Source: Riemerella anatipestifer (lineage in GTDB: Bacteria > Bacteroidota > Bacteroidia > Flavobacteriales > Weeksellaceae). Taken from it: 64,000 nt of DNA. The first letter of the stretch is position 1, and each line of letters starts with the position of its first letter. Positions 18,751-27,475 of the stretch are shown here, in pieces. The position numbers and the translations under genes were made by a program. Location: assembly GCF_035666175.1 (NCBI RefSeq), contig NZ_CP142016.1, positions 2,356,001 to 2,420,000 of the forward strand. Direction: 5' to 3'. A model generated the notes under the pieces. That model ran no database searches and was not told the DNA's origin. It saw nothing but the letters and a program-made list of their open reading frames with translations.

Positions 18751-19359
18751 ATGAAAAAAATAACTTATTTGTGGAGTTTACTTGTTGTTATTTTCTTTTC
18801 GTGTAATGAAAGAGTTGCCGATTTGCCAGAAGAAGACTATCACGCTTTATTTCCAAACAAAGGTAAAATTGATAACCCCAATATAGATTATACCAATATG
18901 ACTCCTACGGTCTGTGAGCCTACGGAAAACGAGCTCAGTTTTGTTTACCCAGGCGTTGATATGAGCCAAGAGCTTAGAGATTATATCGTAACACTAAAGT
19001 TTAAATACACAGAGCAGCAGACCTTTCCTTTAGGACAGAAAATGTCCCAATTTGATTTGAAATATGTGGGAGTAGATAAAAAGTTGGTGGTTTTACGAAG
19101 CTACAAAGATAATAGAGGAACACCTCCAACCATAGAAGAAGGCAAGGAATACGAAATTAAGTTTAAAGTAAAATCAGGGTATCCGCTTTATCTTTCCGTC
19201 CACGGGGGTGGGTATGATTTATTCTCCCTCAATGCGAGTATTCAAGCCAAATCGGACGATGGGATAGTGGTTTCTCCCGTTATTAAATACGAAACATCGG
19301 TTTATTCGGACGGTTTTACAGAGCTTACACCTTACTGCGAAAAAATCATTTTACCGTAG
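18751..19359 (+). CDS. Hypothetical lipoprotein in the SusCD operon
   Basis: A 202-residue lipoprotein (MKKITYLWSLL signal, lipobox FFSC, Cys at 18). The mature protein is predicted by eye to be mostly beta-strand, with a proline-rich stretch NMTPTVCEPTENE and two more cysteines (in TVCEP and TPYCEK) that might form a disulfide. I do not recognise a family. Its spacing of 14 bases to the DUF4302 gene and about 35 to the next makes it a member of the same operon, probably another surface-exposed subunit. Confidence 0.75.
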   Translation: MKKITYLWSLLVVIFFSCNERVADLPEEDYHALFPNKGKIDNPNIDYTNMTPTVCEPTENELSFVYPGVDMSQELRDYIVTLKFKYTEQQTFPLGQKMSQFDLKYVGVDKKLVVLRSYKDNRGTPPTIEEGKEYEIKFKVKSGYPLYLSVHGGGYDLFSLNASIQAKSDDGIVVSPVIKYETSVYSDGFTELTPYCEKIILP

Positions 19360-19394
19360 TAAAAATAACTTGATAAATGATAAAAAGTTTAATT

Positions 19395-20558
19395 ATGAAA
19401 AATAAAATTATTTTAGCTTTAATGCTTTCTGCATTGTGCTTTACCTCTTGTTCAAGAGAAACTTCTGGAGTGGAAACGCCTTCGGTTCTTCCGCCTGTTA
19501 CTAAAGAGTCTTACGAGTACAAATTTTCAAGAAACGGACTTTCCACAGTAGATTTAGAACAGGGAAAGGAAATGATAGACTTGTTTTATTTGTTGGATAA
19601 CGGAATGAAAATCGCCAGTTCTCAATCCAGAAATTATTACGAAAGGAAGGGAAGTGTTTACGCTTTGAGTATGAAAGATATTACGGCAGCTTCCAGTTAT
19701 TATGCCTCCAAAACAGCTTTACAAACTACCGTCCGCAACGAAATAGAGGTAATGTTTGGTGAGTTGAAAGCCATATCAGATAATAGCGGATTGGAAGCTA
19801 AAAAAGGTCAAGCAGGGTTCATTGGGTACGAAGAAGAACGAAGATATGTAGATGCTTACGGTATAGAAACGGGGCAAGTATTGCAAAAAGCACTTATGGG
19901 AGTGGCTTTGTTAGACCAAGTACTCAATCAGCATTTAGGGGAAGAAGTCCTTGGCGATGCCCAATTACAAAAAGATAACAGCAACTTAGTGATGGTTACT
20001 GGGAAGAGATACACGGCTTTAGAGCATCATTGGGATAGGGCTTATGCGTATATGGGAAGAGAAAACTCTAAGTTTACGCCATTGTTTATTGCCTATTATT
20101 TGGAGAAAGAAACTAAAGATATGCCGTTTTTGGCGGGGATAGACGAAAGAGTTTACACAGCGTTCTATAAAGGAAGAAAAGCGGTAGTGGATAAAGACTA
20201 TACCGAAATGAAAAAACAAGCAGCCATTATAAGAGGTGAATTAAACAAACTCTTTGCGGCCAGAGCTATTTATTATCTTAAGAAAGGCATTCCAGATTTA
20301 AGAGAAGATGTTCGAAATGCATTTCACGGTTTGTCGGAGGCTTATGGTTTCATCTATGCCCTTAATGCTGCCAGAAAAGAAGACGGTTCGTCTTATTTAT
20401 CACCAGCGGAAATCAATCGGATTTTAGCCGAATTTAAGGGAGAGCACGGTTTTTGGGACGTGGACCGCTTAGCGGCAGATGAAAAGACCAAAGGTTCACT
20501 ACTTAATTTGTCCAAACAGATAGCAGATAAATTCGGATTTAAAGTCAATGAAATTTAA
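19395..20558 (+). CDS. DUF4856-like lipoprotein
   Basis: A lipoprotein of 387 residues when started at the ATG at 19395 (MKNKIILALMLSALCFTSC, lipidated Cys at 19); the frame also has an ATG six codons earlier, which would only lengthen the basic end. The mature protein is mainly alpha-helical. The segment YTALEHHWDRAYAYMG is the signature I associate with DUF4856, a family that co-occurs with imelysin-like proteins in iron-related loci. ERRYVDAYGIETGQVLQKAL and a C-terminal EHGFWDVDRL also fit. No known enzymatic role. The imelysin gene two positions downstream supports a joint metal-handling role. Confidence 0.75.
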   Translation: MKNKIILALMLSALCFTSCSRETSGVETPSVLPPVTKESYEYKFSRNGLSTVDLEQGKEMIDLFYLLDNGMKIASSQSRNYYERKGSVYALSMKDITAASSYYASKTALQTTVRNEIEVMFGELKAISDNSGLEAKKGQAGFIGYEEERRYVDAYGIETGQVLQKALMGVALLDQVLNQHLGEEVLGDAQLQKDNSNLVMVTGKRYTALEHHWDRAYAYMGRENSKFTPLFIAYYLEKETKDMPFLAGIDERVYTAFYKGRKAVVDKDYTEMKKQAAIIRGELNKLFAARAIYYLKKGIPDLREDVRNAFHGLSEAYGFIYALNAARKEDGSSYLSPAEINRILAEFKGEHGFWDVDRLAADEKTKGSLLNLSKQIADKFGFKVNEI

Positions 20559-20592
20559 AAATAATCACTATCAATCTAAAAACCATTAAAAA

Positions 20593-21360
20593 ATGAAAAA
20601 GTTTTTACTAACCGTAGGAATACTTAGCTCCTCGTTGTTATTTTCTCAAAATTTGATAACCAACCCAAGTTTGGAAGAATGGAGTAGCAGTTGCTACTTA
20701 GGAAATTGCAGATACTATCCTAAAGATTGGACGGGCAATGCCGTACAGTCTTCCGATACTCCGAAAGAAGGCACTTACAGTGCGGAGTTGGGGTATGGCA
20801 AGAATATAAAATTTGAATTGAGACGAGGGATTGAAGCAGGTCAGAAGTATATTTTGAGTTATTATGTGTATTCTGCCGGTGCAGATAGAAAAGCGGTTCA
20901 CCGTTTCAGATGGCAAGACTCGGGAAGGTTGCCTTTAACGACAAGTGGAGAAGATTATGATTACACTCATTCTACTACTAATTTCGAACAATGGGAAAAG
21001 GTAGAAAAAGAATTTGTGGCACCAGCAGATGCAGCAGGATTTTACATTAACCTCAATACTTCGGGAAGTGGCTCGGAAGTCATCCGATTAGACGATTTCA
21101 AATTTTATAAGCAGGGAAGTCTGGCGACACAAGAGTGGTCTTCGCAAAAAGAAGTACAGCTCCATACCCAAGGAAAGGAACTCCAAGTTTTTACAACCAA
21201 ACCCGTAACTATTAAAATATATGGCGTTGGAGGACAATTATATGTTACAAAAACGGTGAGCTCCAATGATAGGATAACTTTGTCGGCTTTACCTCACGGT
21301 ATTTATTTGGTGTTGGTAGAAACAGATAAAGGGGCATTCAGTAAAAAAATAAGATTATAA
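20593..21360 (+). CDS. T9SS-sorted secreted protein with carbohydrate-binding-like domain
   Basis: A 255-residue exported protein with signal peptide MKKFLLTVGILSSSLLFSQ. Residues 20-175 form a jelly-roll-like domain beginning NLITNPSLEEWSS, as in many carbohydrate-binding or discoidin-like modules. Residues about 180-255 are a type A type IX secretion sorting domain, with VTIKIYGVGGQLYVTKTV, LPHGIYLVLVET and a basic end GAFSKKIRL. The T9SS would carry it across the outer membrane and anchor or release it. Inside a SusCD/TonB operon, it is likely a surface ligand-capturing component. It lies 34 bases after the DUF4856-like gene. Confidence 0.8.
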   Translation: MKKFLLTVGILSSSLLFSQNLITNPSLEEWSSSCYLGNCRYYPKDWTGNAVQSSDTPKEGTYSAELGYGKNIKFELRRGIEAGQKYILSYYVYSAGADRKAVHRFRWQDSGRLPLTTSGEDYDYTHSTTNFEQWEKVEKEFVAPADAAGFYINLNTSGSGSEVIRLDDFKFYKQGSLATQEWSSQKEVQLHTQGKELQVFTTKPVTIKIYGVGGQLYVTKTVSSNDRITLSALPHGIYLVLVETDKGAFSKKIRL

Positions 21361-21370
21361 AACAGTCGTA

Positions 21371-22534
21371 ATGAATTATTTTAAACTATTTTTTTCAGCA
21401 CTCTTTTGTTTGGTATTGTTTTCTTGTGGCGGTAACGATTCCCCTACGGAAAACGCAAAGGTGGACGATGGATTTGACCGAAAAGAAATGCTCAGGCATT
21501 GGGCAGATAACTTTATCATTCCCTATACGGAAAAGTTTAAAGATGAGGCGACCAATTTGGATACAAAGATTAAAGCATTTGCACAAGAGCCCAATCAGAC
21601 TCATCTAACTGAGGTGAGAGAAGCACTTAATAAGACTTACGAAGCCTACCAGTATATTGGTTTTTATCGTTTGGGTAAGGCGGAAGAAGTTTCTATGAAT
21701 TTTCTGTATAGGGTGAATACCTACCCTACCAATACGGAACGGATAAAACAAAATGCGAAAGACCACAACTATAATTTCCGTCAACTTTCGGAAATTCAGG
21801 GGGGTAAAATAGCCCAAGGGCTTCCTGCGATAGATTATTTGGTGAATGGCTTGGAGCCCGAAGATAACGCTATTTTAATGGAATACACTTCGGGGCAAGA
21901 GGCAGCGGCTTATAAGGCTTATTTATCGGCGTTGTCTGCGGAAATTTTAAAATCGGCTACCGAAGTTTTAGCAGATTGGAAGGGCGGTTACCGAAACAAA
22001 TTTGTAGAAAATACGGATAGCAACGCTTCTGGAAGCATCAGTCTAATGGTAAATGCCTATGTGCAGTATTACGAGAAAAATCTTCGTGCAGCTAAGATAG
22101 GCTATCCGTCTGGTGTTTTAACGCCGATGTTCCTGGCACAAAGCGAAGCTCCTAAACCTCATTTGATAGAAAGCCAGTTTGCTCCCCAGTACAGTAGAGC
22201 GTACGCTCTCTTGGGAACGAAAGCAATGCTGGAATTTTTTCAAGGCAAAGGGATTAACGGTAAAAGTGGCAAGTCGCTACAACATTATATAGACTATATG
22301 GCGACCAAGAATGCTCATCACAAGACTTTATCACAAGACATTGTCCGCCAGTTTGAGGAAGCCATAAAAAATATAGAAGCTCTTAATCCCAATCTTAAAA
22401 TCCAAATAACCCAAGATTTGGCTCAAATGAAAAATGCCTATTTCAGTCTTCAGCAGAATGTTTCTAAACTGAAAGTGGATATGGCACAATCGCTCAATAT
22501 CACCATTTCTTATATGGATACCGATGGAGATTAA
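21371..22534 (+). CDS. Imelysin-family (peptidase M75-like) lipoprotein
   Basis: A 387-residue lipoprotein (lipobox LFSC, Cys at 19) with two helical halves typical of imelysin/IrpA proteins: RHWADNFIIPYTEKF near the start, GGKIAQGLPAIDYLVNGLE in the middle, and a C-terminal helical bundle. The family is linked to iron or heme handling, usually iron-regulated and surface or periplasmic. The family GxHxxE motif is altered here: GLPAID has Pro in place of His and Asp in place of Glu, as happens in several subfamilies. Its 3' end overlaps the start of the HTTM gene by 11 bases, so the two are translationally coupled. Confidence 0.85.
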   Translation: MNYFKLFFSALFCLVLFSCGGNDSPTENAKVDDGFDRKEMLRHWADNFIIPYTEKFKDEATNLDTKIKAFAQEPNQTHLTEVREALNKTYEAYQYIGFYRLGKAEEVSMNFLYRVNTYPTNTERIKQNAKDHNYNFRQLSEIQGGKIAQGLPAIDYLVNGLEPEDNAILMEYTSGQEAAAYKAYLSALSAEILKSATEVLADWKGGYRNKFVENTDSNASGSISLMVNAYVQYYEKNLRAAKIGYPSGVLTPMFLAQSEAPKPHLIESQFAPQYSRAYALLGTKAMLEFFQGKGINGKSGKSLQHYIDYMATKNAHHKTLSQDIVRQFEEAIKNIEALNPNLKIQITQDLAQMKNAYFSLQQNVSKLKVDMAQSLNITISYMDTDGD

Positions 22535-23897
22535 AGACTGGAAATATCAGTATTTTAAAAAGCCTGTAAGTTCTGCCGTTTTGGGGACTTATAGGCTGTT
22601 TTTCGGATTGCTAATGCTGGTAAGCATCGCTCGGTTTTTTCTGTACGGTTGGATAGAGCGTCTGTATATAGAACCTCGTTTTTTCTTTAGTTATTACGGT
22701 TTTCAGTGGGTAAAACCTCTGGGGAATTATACCTACGCTTTATTTTTGTTTGCGGGGCTAATGGCTTTTTTAGTAATGGTGGGGCGGTATTACCGAATGG
22801 CAATCGTTGGTTTTTTCCTTTCGTTTACTTACATCGAACTTATGGATAAGACTAATTATCTTAACCATTATTACTTTATCAGTATTTTGAGCTTTTTGTT
22901 GATATTTTTACCGATGAACGTGGCTTTCTCTGCCGATGCGGAAGCCAATCCCGAAAAGAAAAGAGAGTTTGTTCCAGTATGGACGATTAACGCCATTAAG
23001 TTTCTGGTAGGCTTGGTTTATTTCTATGCAGGTGTGTGTAAGCTCAATTCCGATTGGCTATTGGAAGCAATGCCGCTCAAGTTATGGTTGGCTTCAAAGT
23101 TTCATCTTCCGCTGATAGGTGGTTTGATGGATAAAACTATAACCGCCTATTTGTTCAGTTGGGCAGGAGCATTGTACGATTTGAGTATCCCTTTTTTACT
23201 ATTATATCGTAAAACCAGAGGCTGGGCATTTGGGAGTGTGGTGGTTTTTCATACGCTCACTTGGTGGTTGTTTCCTATTGGTATTTTTCCTTTTGTGATG
23301 ATGTTTGGAGCTACGATTTACTTTTCTTCCGAATGGCATCAGAAGTTTTGGTACAGGCTGTACTCTTGTTTCAAATGGGATTTTAAGGCTTACTTTAATG
23401 GCAAGGTTTACCAATATGCGCCGTATTTCAAGAAACCTATCTGTGGAATTTTGGTTTTATTTTTTACCGTTCAAGTGTTACTGCCTTGGCGGTATTTGCT
23501 TTATCCGGGGGAATTATTCTGGACGGAGGAGGGCTTTAGATTTTCTTGGCGGGTGATGCTGATGGAAAAAGGCGGTTATGCAGAGTTTAAAGTCTATAAT
23601 CCTAAAACTAAGGAATATTACCGAGTGGAAAATTCGGATTTTCTCACCCCTACACAAGAAAAACAGATGGCATTTCAACCTGATTTTATTTTAGAATACG
23701 CCCACTTTTTAAAGGATTATTTTGAAAGGGAAAAAGGAGTAAAAAACGCCAAGGTCTATGCCGAGGTGTATGTGGCTCTCAATGGTAGGAGAAGCCAGTT
23801 GTATATTAACCCTAATGTAGATTTAACTAATGAAGAAGAATCATTTTTACCAAAGAAATGGCTATTACCTTTCAACGATGTTATTAAAGGCTTGTAA
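22524..23897 (+). CDS. HTTM-domain membrane protein, vitamin-K-dependent carboxylase-like
   Basis: A 457-residue inner-membrane protein with the HTTM (horizontally transferred transmembrane) domain that also forms the catalytic core of vitamin-K-dependent gamma-glutamyl carboxylase. Hydrophobic helices fill residues 20-340. Residues matching the enzyme core are kept: MDKTNYLNHYYF (H115, in the place of human H160) and FYAGVCKLNSDW (K173, in the place of human K218, with Cys where human has K217). A soluble C-terminal part (about 360-457) follows. Flavobacteria make menaquinone, so a quinol cofactor would be available. It is coupled to imelysin upstream and overlaps the TonB receptor downstream. 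Whether it carboxylates anything is unknown. Confidence 0.85.
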   Translation: MEIKDWKYQYFKKPVSSAVLGTYRLFFGLLMLVSIARFFLYGWIERLYIEPRFFFSYYGFQWVKPLGNYTYALFLFAGLMAFLVMVGRYYRMAIVGFFLSFTYIELMDKTNYLNHYYFISILSFLLIFLPMNVAFSADAEANPEKKREFVPVWTINAIKFLVGLVYFYAGVCKLNSDWLLEAMPLKLWLASKFHLPLIGGLMDKTITAYLFSWAGALYDLSIPFLLLYRKTRGWAFGSVVVFHTLTWWLFPIGIFPFVMMFGATIYFSSEWHQKFWYRLYSCFKWDFKAYFNGKVYQYAPYFKKPICGILVLFFTVQVLLPWRYLLYPGELFWTEEGFRFSWRVMLMEKGGYAEFKVYNPKTKEYYRVENSDFLTPTQEKQMAFQPDFILEYAHFLKDYFEREKGVKNAKVYAEVYVALNGRRSQLYINPNVDLTNEEESFLPKKWLLPFNDVIKGL

Positions 23898-26091
23898 CAT
23901 TGCATTGCTTACCGCACCATTATTTTTGAATGCTCAACACAAAGAAAGAATCAAGGATATACAGGAGGTAGAACTGGTTAAAAGAAAGTTGGAAGCCTTT
24001 GAATCCAGAAAATTGAGGGAAGTGGAAGGCACCAGCATCTTTGCCGCTAAAAAAACGGAAGTGGTGCTAATGGATTTAAAGTTGGCTAATAAAGCCCTTA
24101 ATAATCCCAGACAGGTCTTTTCCCAAGTATCGGGCGTTAATGTTTTTGATAGTAACGACGGGGGGCTTCAGCTCAACATAGGAGGGCGAGGGCTTAACCC
24201 TAACCGTTCTGCTAACTTTAACACCAGACAGAATGGGTACGATATTAGTGCCGATGTATTAGGTTATCCAGAGAGTTATTATACACCGCCTGCAGAGGCA
24301 TTGGAGGAGATTCAGGTGGTGAGAGGAGCGGCTTCGTTGCAATACGGGACACAGTTCGGAGGGTTGCTTAATTTTAAACTAAAAACGCCAACTAAAACAC
24401 AACCGTTGGAGCTTATCAGCAGGAATACTTATGCAAGTTTTAATACTTATACGAGTTTCAATGCTTTGAGCGGAACGGTGGGCAAGTGGTCTTATTATAC
24501 CTTTTTTAATTATAAGCAAGGGGACGGATTTCAAGAAAATTCGGAATATAATGCCAGAAACTTTTATGTTCATTTAAACTATGAGATAACGCCTCAAACA
24601 AGTATCAGTACGGAGTTTACCCGTTTTAATTATTTGGCACATCAACCTGGGGGGCTTACCGATTTTCAGTTCTACCAAAATCCTTATCAAAGCAACCGAG
24701 CAAGAAATTGGTTTAAAGTGGACTGGAACCTTTGGAATGTGTCATTAAAGCATCAGTTTACCCCTCGGGCCAAATTAAGTTTAAGTGGGTTTGGCTTGGG
24801 AGCGTCCCGTTATTCTTTAGGGTATCGTCCGTCCAGAGTTGCAGATGTGGATTATGAAGGGGCTACACGGGATTTGATTACAGGAGATTTTAAGAATTGG
24901 GGAGTAGAAGCAAGGTTCCTGCAACAATATGGGAATAAAAACCATACTTTTTTGGTAGGAGGTAAATATTATAAAGCTCAAAACTCGGGGAAGCAAGGAC
25001 CGGGAAGTGCTTTTTCTGGGGCAGATTTTAACTTTGACCAGACTAATAAAAACTATTTCTTTCAGTCGGATTATAGCTATCCTAACCGAAATATAGCGGT
25101 GTTTTCAGAGAATATATTTAAGTTGGGAGCTTCTTGGTCGGTAGTTCCTGGTGTGCGTTGGGAGTTTATAGATACTGGTGCAGATGGGGCGTACCAAAGG
25201 GTGATAGAAGATAATGCAGGAAATGTAATCTATAACAAACGCTTTGAAGAACAAGAGAAACGCCAAAGGAATTTCGCACTATTTGGGTTGGGTGTTTCTT
25301 ATAAGCCTACCAAAGCGTTTGAATTTTACACTAACTTGTCCCAAAATTACCGCTCTGTAACCTTTAGTGATATTAGAGTAGAAAATAATTCCCAAGTGAT
25401 AGACCCCAACATTAAGGACGAAACAGGCTATACGGGAGATTTGGGGATAAGAGGGAATTGGAAAAATACACTGTCTTACGACATCAATATGTTTGGATTG
25501 TGGTATAATAACAGAATAGATAATGTTTTTAGAAAAAGGGAAGGCTTGTTCTCCGATGTAGCAAAGGTACGAACTAATGTAGGAGCGGCATTTATTGCGG
25601 GGTTAGAATCGTTGGTAGACGTAAATATCAACCAACTTCTTTTAGGGAATTTGCAACATTGGAAATGGAATTTGTTTTTTAATACAGCACTCACGCATTC
25701 TCAATATGTAAAGTCTGAGATACCTGGGATTAAGGGCAACCGTGTGGAATATGTACCCAAAGTCAATTTAAAATCGGGGCTTAACTTTGGGTACCGTAAC
25801 TTTTTGGGAAGCCTTTTGTTTACCTATATGTCGGAGCAATTTACCACGGCAACTAATGAACCTACGGATAAAACAGATCATCTGTGGGGGATACGAGGGA
25901 GCATACCGGCTTATAAGCTATTAGATGCCTCTTTTTCGTACTGCATCACGCCTAATCTCCGATTGGAAACAGGTGTGAATAATGTACTGAATGAAGTCTA
26001 TTTTACCCGAAGAGCCACAGGGTATCCAGGGCCAGGGATTATTCCTTCCGCTCCTCGCCAATATTATTTCACTTTGGAAATGAAGCTGTAG
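23830..26091 (+). CDS. FecA-like TonB-dependent outer membrane receptor
   Basis: A 753-residue (or 737) outer-membrane receptor. Two starts are possible: ATG 23830, overlapping the HTTM gene by 68 bases, or ATG 23878, which starts a cleaner signal peptide (MLLKACNIALLTAPLFLNAQ) and overlaps by 20. The plug domain has VFSQVSGVNVFD, LNIGGRGLNPNRSANFNTRQ, EALEEIQVVRGAASLQYG and FGGLLNFKLK, the pattern of ferric-dicitrate FecA-type receptors. A 22-strand barrel ending in PRQYYFTLEMKL follows. As the last gene of the operon it gives a second transporter alongside SusC. The ligand is likely an iron or metal chelate, which is an inference from family and context. Confidence 0.88.
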   Translation: MKKNHFYQRNGYYLSTMLLKACNIALLTAPLFLNAQHKERIKDIQEVELVKRKLEAFESRKLREVEGTSIFAAKKTEVVLMDLKLANKALNNPRQVFSQVSGVNVFDSNDGGLQLNIGGRGLNPNRSANFNTRQNGYDISADVLGYPESYYTPPAEALEEIQVVRGAASLQYGTQFGGLLNFKLKTPTKTQPLELISRNTYASFNTYTSFNALSGTVGKWSYYTFFNYKQGDGFQENSEYNARNFYVHLNYEITPQTSISTEFTRFNYLAHQPGGLTDFQFYQNPYQSNRARNWFKVDWNLWNVSLKHQFTPRAKLSLSGFGLGASRYSLGYRPSRVADVDYEGATRDLITGDFKNWGVEARFLQQYGNKNHTFLVGGKYYKAQNSGKQGPGSAFSGADFNFDQTNKNYFFQSDYSYPNRNIAVFSENIFKLGASWSVVPGVRWEFIDTGADGAYQRVIEDNAGNVIYNKRFEEQEKRQRNFALFGLGVSYKPTKAFEFYTNLSQNYRSVTFSDIRVENNSQVIDPNIKDETGYTGDLGIRGNWKNTLSYDINMFGLWYNNRIDNVFRKREGLFSDVAKVRTNVGAAFIAGLESLVDVNINQLLLGNLQHWKWNLFFNTALTHSQYVKSEIPGIKGNRVEYVPKVNLKSGLNFGYRNFLGSLLFTYMSEQFTTATNEPTDKTDHLWGIRGSIPAYKLLDASFSYCITPNLRLETGVNNVLNEVYFTRRATGYPGPGIIPSAPRQYYFTLEMKL

Positions 26092-26134
26092 GCGGTTGGA
26101 GATAGGTTGGTTTTATGGAAAATAATATTTTAAT

Positions 26135-26172
26135 GAAAAAGCCGCTGTAACAAATGTTACAACGGCTTTTTC
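26135..26172. terminator. Bidirectional rho-independent terminator ending the SusCD/imelysin operon
   Basis: A 17-bp stem (gaaaaagccgctgtaac at 26135-26151 and gttacaacggctttttc at 26156-26172) with one G-T wobble and a 4-nt loop, flanked by A and T tracts. It lies between the convergent TonB receptor and leucine-rich-repeat genes. Confidence 0.88.
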
Positions 26173-26192
26173 GATATTCTATTTTTAGTAGT

Positions 26193-27311
26193 TTATTGTT
26201 TTATGATTTTTTTGGTTATCATCTTTCCGTCCACTTTTATTGATAGGAGGTAAACTCCTTTTTTTAGGTGATTTAAGTCAATAGTTTTGCCGTGGGTATT
26301 GGATAAAATAAGCGTTCCGGAAGCGTCGTAAAGGTTTATTTCGGAAACTGTTTTCTTGGAAGTAATGTATAGAATATCTTTTACAGGGTTAGGATAAAGC
26401 GTTACATCATCGCTTGAAGAAGATAAGTTGGAGGTGGACATAGTACCGCAATCTGTATTATAGGTTACACCACTATCTTGTTGCCACGTAGAACTTACTT
26501 TTTCGCCTTCGGTAATTTTTACACAAGTTAAGTTAGGGTTATTGGTAATATCTAATCCCGAAAAATTAGCATAACTTCCGAATGCAATGTTTAGACTATT
26601 GAGGTTATTGCTTGCCAGAGATAAATTGACCAAATCTGGATTTTTACTGGCGTCTAAAGTTTCTATTTTATTATTGCTTAAATCTACACTTACAAGTTTG
26701 GGGTTCTTATCAATGCTGATATTGGTAAGGCTGTTCCCGTAGCAAGATAGGCTGGTAAGTTTTGTATTGTTATCTATGTTTAGCGAAGTTAGTTGGTTGT
26801 TATAGCCATCTAAGGTAATAAGTTCTGGGTTTTTGCTTAGGTCTATATTACTGATTTGGTTGTCGCCAAAATTTAAAATCTTTAGCTTTGTGTTTTGGCT
26901 TACGTCTAAGGAAGTTAGATTGTTATAGTAGCTGTTTAAATCCTCCAATTCTGTATTTTGACTAATATTTATGGAAGAAATATTAGACCCTTCTAAGTAA
27001 ACTCTCTTTAGAGCTTTGTTTCCACTGAAGTCTATTTCTGTAAGGCTCCCTGTATTGTAGTATAATTGTATTTCTTCCACATTTTTGAAGGCTTCTAATC
27101 CCGTAAGATTGTTGATTTTTTTATCTGATAAATCCAATCTATCAGTTAGGGCTTCTGCCTCTGTTACGCTAATTTCCCCATCGCCATTTGTGTCAATTTT
27201 GGGGTAATGCTTAATGAGAGCTTGCTTGAATTCCGAATCAGGAATGTTCACATTTTGAGATAGAACTACCATATGCGATAGTACTAATCCACTAAGTAAT
27301 AATTTTTTCAT
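26193..27311 (-). CDS. Secreted leucine-rich-repeat protein with EF-hand-like loop and T9SS sorting domain
   Basis: A 372-residue exported protein (signal MKKLLLSGLVLSHMVVLSQ). Residues 38-50 form an EF-hand or dockerin-like calcium loop, DTNGDGEISVTEAE. About nine leucine-rich repeats with a regular 21-residue period follow, e.g. TSLDVSQNTKLKILNFGDNQ and NIDLSKNPELITLDGYNNQ. A linker rich in serine (STSNLSSSSDD) leads to a type A T9SS sorting domain with VTLYPNPVKDILYI and LKKGVYLLSIKV, ending KMITKKIIKQ. Such proteins usually act at the surface in adhesion or in binding host or partner proteins. An insertion sequence lies about 170 bases upstream of its start and may alter its expression. 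Confidence 0.88.
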   Translation of the reverse strand: MKKLLLSGLVLSHMVVLSQNVNIPDSEFKQALIKHYPKIDTNGDGEISVTEAEALTDRLDLSDKKINNLTGLEAFKNVEEIQLYYNTGSLTEIDFSGNKALKRVYLEGSNISSINISQNTELEDLNSYYNNLTSLDVSQNTKLKILNFGDNQISNIDLSKNPELITLDGYNNQLTSLNIDNNTKLTSLSCYGNSLTNISIDKNPKLVSVDLSNNKIETLDASKNPDLVNLSLASNNLNSLNIAFGSYANFSGLDITNNPNLTCVKITEGEKVSSTWQQDSGVTYNTDCGTMSTSNLSSSSDDVTLYPNPVKDILYITSKKTVSEINLYDASGTLILSNTHGKTIDLNHLKKGVYLLSIKVDGKMITKKIIKQ

Positions 27312-27475
27312 GTTTGCTTATTTAGATTTTGTAAAAATAAAAATAACGATAAAGAAAATCCAAATTAAATACCTACGAAAGGATATATTATGATAAATAT
27401 CAGTTTTAATAAGTTCAGTAGTTTGATTGTGAATGATAGATATTATGAAGAATTCTAACGCATATAAGTTTTTTC

